Assembly (NCBI GenBank): GCA_005882905.1
Contig: VBBG01000056.1
Span: 524-9,357 of the forward strand
From: Candidatus Bathyarchaeota archaeon
GTDB lineage: Archaea; Thermoproteota; Bathyarchaeia; 40CM-2-53-6
Direction: 5' to 3'
DNA length: 8,834 bases
The notes below the pieces were generated by a model. It was not told where the DNA came from. It made no database searches and saw only the letters and a list, made by a program, of their open reading frames with translations. Positions 6,242 to 8,834 of the stretch are shown in pieces. Made by a program: the position numbers and the translations under genes. Every line of letters begins with the position of its first letter. Position 1 is the stretch's first letter.

Positions 6242-6398
6242 TCCTGCTCTTATGCTGCTTGCTGTTGTAGTTTGCCATCCAGTCAGGAAGGATGACCGCT
6301 CTCAAGAGTTCTTGCACGGTTACTCCCCTTTCCCTCGCGATATCTCTGAGTTTTCTGTAAACATCTCTTTCAACAGTCTGCATGAACTTGATGTTCAA
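6204..6398 (-). CDS. Ribbon-helix-helix DNA-binding protein (apparently frameshifted after residue ~52)
   Basis: The first 45 residues follow the MetJ/Arc fold: a short strand NIKFMQTV (2-8), helix A ERDVYRKLRDIARERG (10-25), a TVQ turn and helix B ELLRAVILPDWM (30-41). Such proteins dimerise, insert the paired strands into the major groove and act as small repressors. After about residue 52 this frame turns into a low-information basic tail (TARAERRLVTAS). The +1 frame at the same place is far more protein-like and runs on to 6131, so I think the true C-terminus is there. The start is TTG 6398 with GGTGA at 6402-6406 three bases upstream; ATG 6383 is an alternative that loses part of the strand. 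A TATA-like CTATTATCT lies at 6432-6440. Being upstream of the dioxygenase gene, it may regulate that gene, which is inference only. Confidence 0.72.
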   Translation of the reverse strand: MNIKFMQTVERDVYRKLRDIARERGVTVQELLRAVILPDWMANYNSKQHKSRTARAERRLVTAS

Positions 6399-6401
6399 TC
6401 T

Positions 6402-6406
6402 TCACC
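6402..6406 (-). promoter_or_regulatory. Shine-Dalgarno supporting the TTG start of the RHH gene
   Basis: GGTGA (minus strand) matches the 3' part of the archaeal anti-Shine-Dalgarno complement and lies three bases before TTG 6398. It favours TTG over the in-frame ATG at 6383. Confidence 0.45.
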
Positions 6407-6427
6407 ACAGATATCCCTATTCCCGGC

Positions 6428-6688
6428 TTGGAGATAATAGGACAACGTCCACAATTACCGCCGTATGTGGGATACTGTGTGCTATCTGGTGATAACTGTA
6501 GAAATTCGCGTCACGTGAGATTGTCTAGGTCCGAAATCTTCCCGCAAGGGCTGCCGAGAAACAACCCAGAGGGAGACTGCGACTCGATTGTACACCCATG
6601 GGAAGGGTGCCGGGTTGAGGGAGACCTCATCGTTCGACCCGACCGGGTGACAGGGTGGACCCGCCGGATGAAGCCGGATTATTCCTGA
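6428..6688 (+). CDS. Doubtful hypothetical protein, up to 86 residues
   Basis: This is an open frame with possible starts at TTG 6428 and later GTGs, ending at TGA 6686-6688, 29 bases from the end of the convergent PLP enzyme gene. The product is Arg-, Pro- and Cys-containing (YCVLSGDNC, EGDCDS, WEGCRVEGD) with no recognised domain. Codons in the second half look acceptable for this genome. There is no Shine-Dalgarno or clear promoter, the 5' end overlaps the RHH promoter region, and a 39-codon frame also exists on the other strand. Nothing else explains the 6441-6717 stretch apart from the hairpins at 6611-6677. It could be non-coding. Confidence 0.3.
   Translation: MEIIGQRPQLPPYVGYCVLSGDNCRNSRHVRLSRSEIFPQGLPRNNPEGDCDSIVHPWEGCRVEGDLIVRPDRVTGWTRRMKPDYS
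6432..6440 (-). promoter_or_regulatory. Possible TATA box for the RHH gene
   Basis: CTATTATCT (minus strand) is centred 38 bases before TTG 6398. That would give a leader of about 11 bases that includes the GGTGA site. Confidence 0.35.
6611..6677. other. Cluster of alternative GC-rich hairpins
   Basis: Complementary pentamers alternate: CGGGT 6611-6615, ACCCG 6637-6641, CGGGT 6644-6648 and ACCCG 6659-6663. Each inner copy can pair with either neighbour. Inside the first pair sits TGAGG-GAGA-CCTCA (6616-6629), a 5-bp stem with a GNRA loop. CCGG-ATGAAG-CCGG follows at 6664-6677. On the minus strand this lies 41-107 bases after the PLP enzyme stop and could be its 3' structured end or terminator. 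On the plus strand it falls inside the doubtful 6428 ORF. Confidence 0.35.
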
Positions 6689-6717
6689 GATATCGACGCC
6701 ATGATTCCGCCTGGGTC

Positions 6718-7695
6718 TCAGGGCACTTCTCCTGATAGAATCCTCGCCAACGTGACTGTGTCGATATTTCCCCCAGAGACTACACAGACGACCTTCCCTG
6801 CACTCGCCTTGCCTGAAAGAGCTGCCGCGACCGAGGCCGCGCCTGCACCTTCAGCCACAACCCGGTTCCGCTCGACGAGCAGGCGAACAGCATCCGCAAT
6901 CTCCCTCAGCGAAGAAGTGATACTGCCATCGACCAACGGTCTCACGATCTTGAATATTTCTGGAAGAACGCTCTTCCCGCCGATCCCGTCCACAAAGCTG
7001 GGAACGCGGTTTACATCCATCGCTCTGCCTTCTCGGAGGGAGGCTGCGAGAGGGGCGGCTGTCTCCGGCTCGACCGCGTAGACCCTTGTATCGGGTTTCT
7101 TCGCATGAATCGCGCTAGCAATTCCGGCAGTGAGCCCGCCCCCTCCGAAGGGGATGATCACCGAATCCACTCCTGGAACGTCTTCGAGTATCTCCAAGCC
7201 GATGGTCCCGTTCCCTGCGATCATCCTCTCGTCGCTGAACGGATGGATGAACAAGGCATCAGCGAGAGGGGCATACCTGTGGCTGGTCACTACCTTCCAG
7301 ACCTCGTCGTATGAGACCTGGATCGTCTTCGCTCCGAACCGTTCAATGGCTAGCAGCTTCGTCTTGGGCGCGTTATCGGGAACTATTGCAGTACACGGAA
7401 TGCCGTTCTGCCGAGCCTGCCAAGCTAGGGCCTGGGCCATGTTTCCCGCGCTACACGTGTATACTCCACGAGATTTCGCGTCCTGCCCTGCGAGCGCGAT
7501 CGCGTTGGAGGCACCTCGAACCTTGAAAGAGCCTGTCGGCTGCAGATTCTCCAGCTTCAGATAGACTTCCCTTTCAGGATCGTCAACGTTCAGCCTCACA
7601 ATAGGAGTGCGTAGTACTAGGCCGTGGATCCGTTTACGCGCGCTTTCTATCTGAACAAGGGAAACGGGCTCTAGAGGATGCTCGGTGATCAACAA
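6718..7695 (-). CDS. PLP-dependent threonine/serine dehydratase-family enzyme
   Basis: This 325-residue fold-type II PLP enzyme resembles catabolic threonine dehydratase and serine racemase. GSFKVRGA (55-62) carries the PLP lysine Lys58. SAGNMAQ (82-88) is the substrate-carboxylate loop, GGGGLTAG (184-191) the phosphate-binding loop, and VEPE (208-211), AEGAGAAS (281-288) and SGGN (307-310) are further family marks. No C-terminal ACT domain is present, so it is not the isoleucine-inhibited biosynthetic form; the length fits the catabolic/racemase type. The loop has Met where most dehydratases have His (SAGNHAQ), so substrate or reaction may differ. It lies 29 bases downstream of glyA, which suggests action on serine or threonine from the same operon. 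The start is TTG 7695 or the adjacent TTG 7692. An AT-rich TATTATA element inside the glyA end (about 7733-7741) might serve as an internal promoter. Confidence 0.87.
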   Translation of the reverse strand: MLITEHPLEPVSLVQIESARKRIHGLVLRTPIVRLNVDDPEREVYLKLENLQPTGSFKVRGASNAIALAGQDAKSRGVYTCSAGNMAQALAWQARQNGIPCTAIVPDNAPKTKLLAIERFGAKTIQVSYDEVWKVVTSHRYAPLADALFIHPFSDERMIAGNGTIGLEILEDVPGVDSVIIPFGGGGLTAGIASAIHAKKPDTRVYAVEPETAAPLAASLREGRAMDVNRVPSFVDGIGGKSVLPEIFKIVRPLVDGSITSSLREIADAVRLLVERNRVVAEGAGAASVAAALSGKASAGKVVCVVSGGNIDTVTLARILSGEVP

Positions 7696-7724
7696 ACCCC
7701 TACCAGCTGCGAGATTCGAGCCTG

Positions 7725-8834
7725 CTAGGTGTATAATATCCTGTTGAATTCCCGCCGAAGCTTCGTCGCCTTCGTTCTGACCTTGCTCGGCTCTTCCCCT
7801 TTGTAGACCCGGACGAGAAGCTCTGCCACCCGTTCCATATCCTGTGCCTTCATCCCCCGTCGCGTTGCTTCACATGTCCCCAGACGAATCCCATGGTCAA
7901 CGATGATATTCGCATCCTCTAGCCGTTGCGTAAACGCCTCAATCTCCTTCTGATCCTTCACGTCCAGAATCGTCTGGTGCGATTCAGTGAACCCATATTC
8001 CGAGCACTTCACCGGGACCCCTCCTTCGTGCAACGCCTTGGCTAACGCCTTCGAGTTCGCTATGACCTGCGCGGCGTATTTTCCACCAACCCGACGGGCC
8101 TCGTCCAATGCCCACAACAGCGCGGCGACCCGATTCCAGTGCGCGTTATCTACCAAACCCGGAAACTGGCGCCCCTTCACCTCAGATTCACAACCCCTCT
8201 TCCCCATGATGATCCCACCTTGCGGACCGAACAGGCTCTTGTGAGTAGACCCCAGTAGAAGCTCCGCACCTTCCTCCAATGGTTTCTGAAATTTGCCCCC
8301 CGCAATCAACCCCAGCACGTGCGAACCATCGAAAGCAATCCTGGACCCCGCCGAGCTGCAAGCGTCGGCCAGCTCTCTGACTCGATGCGGAAAAAGGAAG
8401 AATGACTGGCCGAACACTACAAGCGAAGGCTTCTCGTCCCCGATCAGGCCCCGCGCCTTGTCCACATCGATATTCATCCGATCGGAATCAAACGGAAAAT
8501 ACAAGTTCCGGACGTTGACAAAGGTTGGATATCCTGCCTGGTCACTCAACCCCGGGTATCCCCCGTCCACCGGATTGACGGTGAGGATTGAACCGCCTGG
8601 CTTCGTAAGGGTCGACACGGCTATCATATCGGCCATATGGCCGGACAAGGGTCGGAGGCTCGCCCAGTCAGCCCCGAAGACCTCACACGCCAGCTTCTCG
8701 CCGAGAGACTCCAGCTCGTCCATAAACCGGGTTCCCTTGTAGAACCTGTCATCAGCCCGATACCGGTGGCCCATATCCCCGGAGAGTAGCTGTCTTACAG
8801 TGTGGCTGGTCAGATTCTCGGACGGGATCAGGTT
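7725..8834 (-). CDS. glyA: Serine hydroxymethyltransferase, 5' end outside window
   Basis: The frame is open to the window edge; 369 residues are visible and roughly the first 60 are missing compared with the usual 420-440. GlyA is a cytoplasmic fold-type I PLP enzyme that swaps a one-carbon unit between serine and a folate-type carrier (tetrahydrofolate or, in many archaea, a pterin analogue), yielding glycine. The visible part starts with LIPSENLTS, containing the catalytic Glu6 of the fragment. It continues with GHRY, LRPLSGHMAD, FLFPHRV, FDGSHVLGLIAGG (Asp169 and His172 contact PLP) and GSTHKSLFGPQGG, with Lys199 forming the Schiff base. GTCEATRRGM near the end contains the carboxylate-binding Arg. 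FLFPH and GSTHKS are typical of the archaeal branch. The PLP enzyme gene follows after 29 bases. ATG 8774 is internal. Confidence 0.94.
   Translation of the reverse strand, partial: NLIPSENLTSHTVRQLLSGDMGHRYRADDRFYKGTRFMDELESLGEKLACEVFGADWASLRPLSGHMADMIAVSTLTKPGGSILTVNPVDGGYPGLSDQAGYPTFVNVRNLYFPFDSDRMNIDVDKARGLIGDEKPSLVVFGQSFFLFPHRVRELADACSSAGSRIAFDGSHVLGLIAGGKFQKPLEEGAELLLGSTHKSLFGPQGGIIMGKRGCESEVKGRQFPGLVDNAHWNRVAALLWALDEARRVGGKYAAQVIANSKALAKALHEGGVPVKCSEYGFTESHQTILDVKDQKEIEAFTQRLEDANIIVDHGIRLGTCEATRRGMKAQDMERVAELLVRVYKGEEPSKVRTKATKLRREFNRILYT

Noticed and set aside
6063..6437. 124-codon plus-strand ORF opposite the RHH gene
   Set aside because: It is antisense to the RHH fold, and the reverse frames carry recognisable protein. 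Its composition (Ser, Phe, Leu) is that of a shadow frame.
6437..6717. Possible tRNA or RNase P/SRP RNA in the poorly explained gap
   Set aside because: I found no T-loop plus acceptor pairing, no RNase P conserved blocks and no SRP domain IV loop; only local hairpins are visible.
8293..8742. 149-codon plus-strand ORF opposite glyA
   Set aside because: It is fully antisense to conserved serine hydroxymethyltransferase motifs.
1..8834. Mobile elements, CRISPR arrays, terminal repeats, defence genes
   Set aside because: No transposase, integrase, repeat-spacer pattern or nuclease motif was seen in any frame; gene content is mostly housekeeping plus small unknowns.

Overview
The window looks archaeal. 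The evidence is TATA-type boxes (not -35/-10 pairs) upstream of several genes, two of them placed for leaderless transcripts. It also includes an SMC head with the ISLKD ending, archaeal-type serine hydroxymethyltransferase motifs (GSTHKS, FLFPH), a short ScpA, and many tiny zinc-ribbon, ribbon-helix-helix and barrel-like proteins. A lineage in or near the Nitrososphaeria/Bathyarchaeia side of Thermoproteota would fit. That placement is a guess from general resemblance, not from a search.

Layout. Positions 1-2766 (+) hold a condensin operon: the 3' part of smc, then scpA, then scpB, tightly packed or overlapping. A stand-alone SAM-dependent methyltransferase follows at 2880-3656 (+). Its stop overlaps, as ATGA, a tiny basic ORF at 3653-3760 that seems to continue in the +1 frame to 3857. 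Positions 3886-4985 are an island of small genes: a barrel-like protein (-), a Cys-rich zinc-ribbon protein (-), a divergent four-helix membrane protein (+), and a 39-residue CxxC microprotein (-) that overlaps the end of the membrane protein gene. Positions 5003-6398 (-) hold a two-domain glyoxalase-fold protein of the MhqO ring-cleaving dioxygenase type, preceded by a ribbon-helix-helix regulator gene that appears to carry a +1 frameshift. Positions 6428-6688 hold a doubtful ORF whose second half can fold into alternative GC-rich hairpins. Positions 6718-8834 (-) hold an amino-acid pair: a threonine/serine dehydratase-family PLP enzyme just downstream of glyA, whose 5' end lies beyond the window.

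How the genes work together. SMC, ScpA and ScpB form one chromosome-organising complex. The kleisin ScpA joins the SMC heads, and ScpB dimers bind ScpA. GlyA interconverts serine and glycine, and the PLP enzyme beside it would act on serine or threonine, so that pair probably handles hydroxy-amino acids. The regulator next to the dioxygenase could control it, but nothing in the sequence proves this.

I see no mobile element, CRISPR array, tRNA or rRNA. Nor do I see a clear multi-gene novel system. The most notable items are the two apparent +1 frame breaks, the likely CTG start of scpA, the hidden CxxC microprotein, and the switch-like set of complementary pentamers at 6611-6663.
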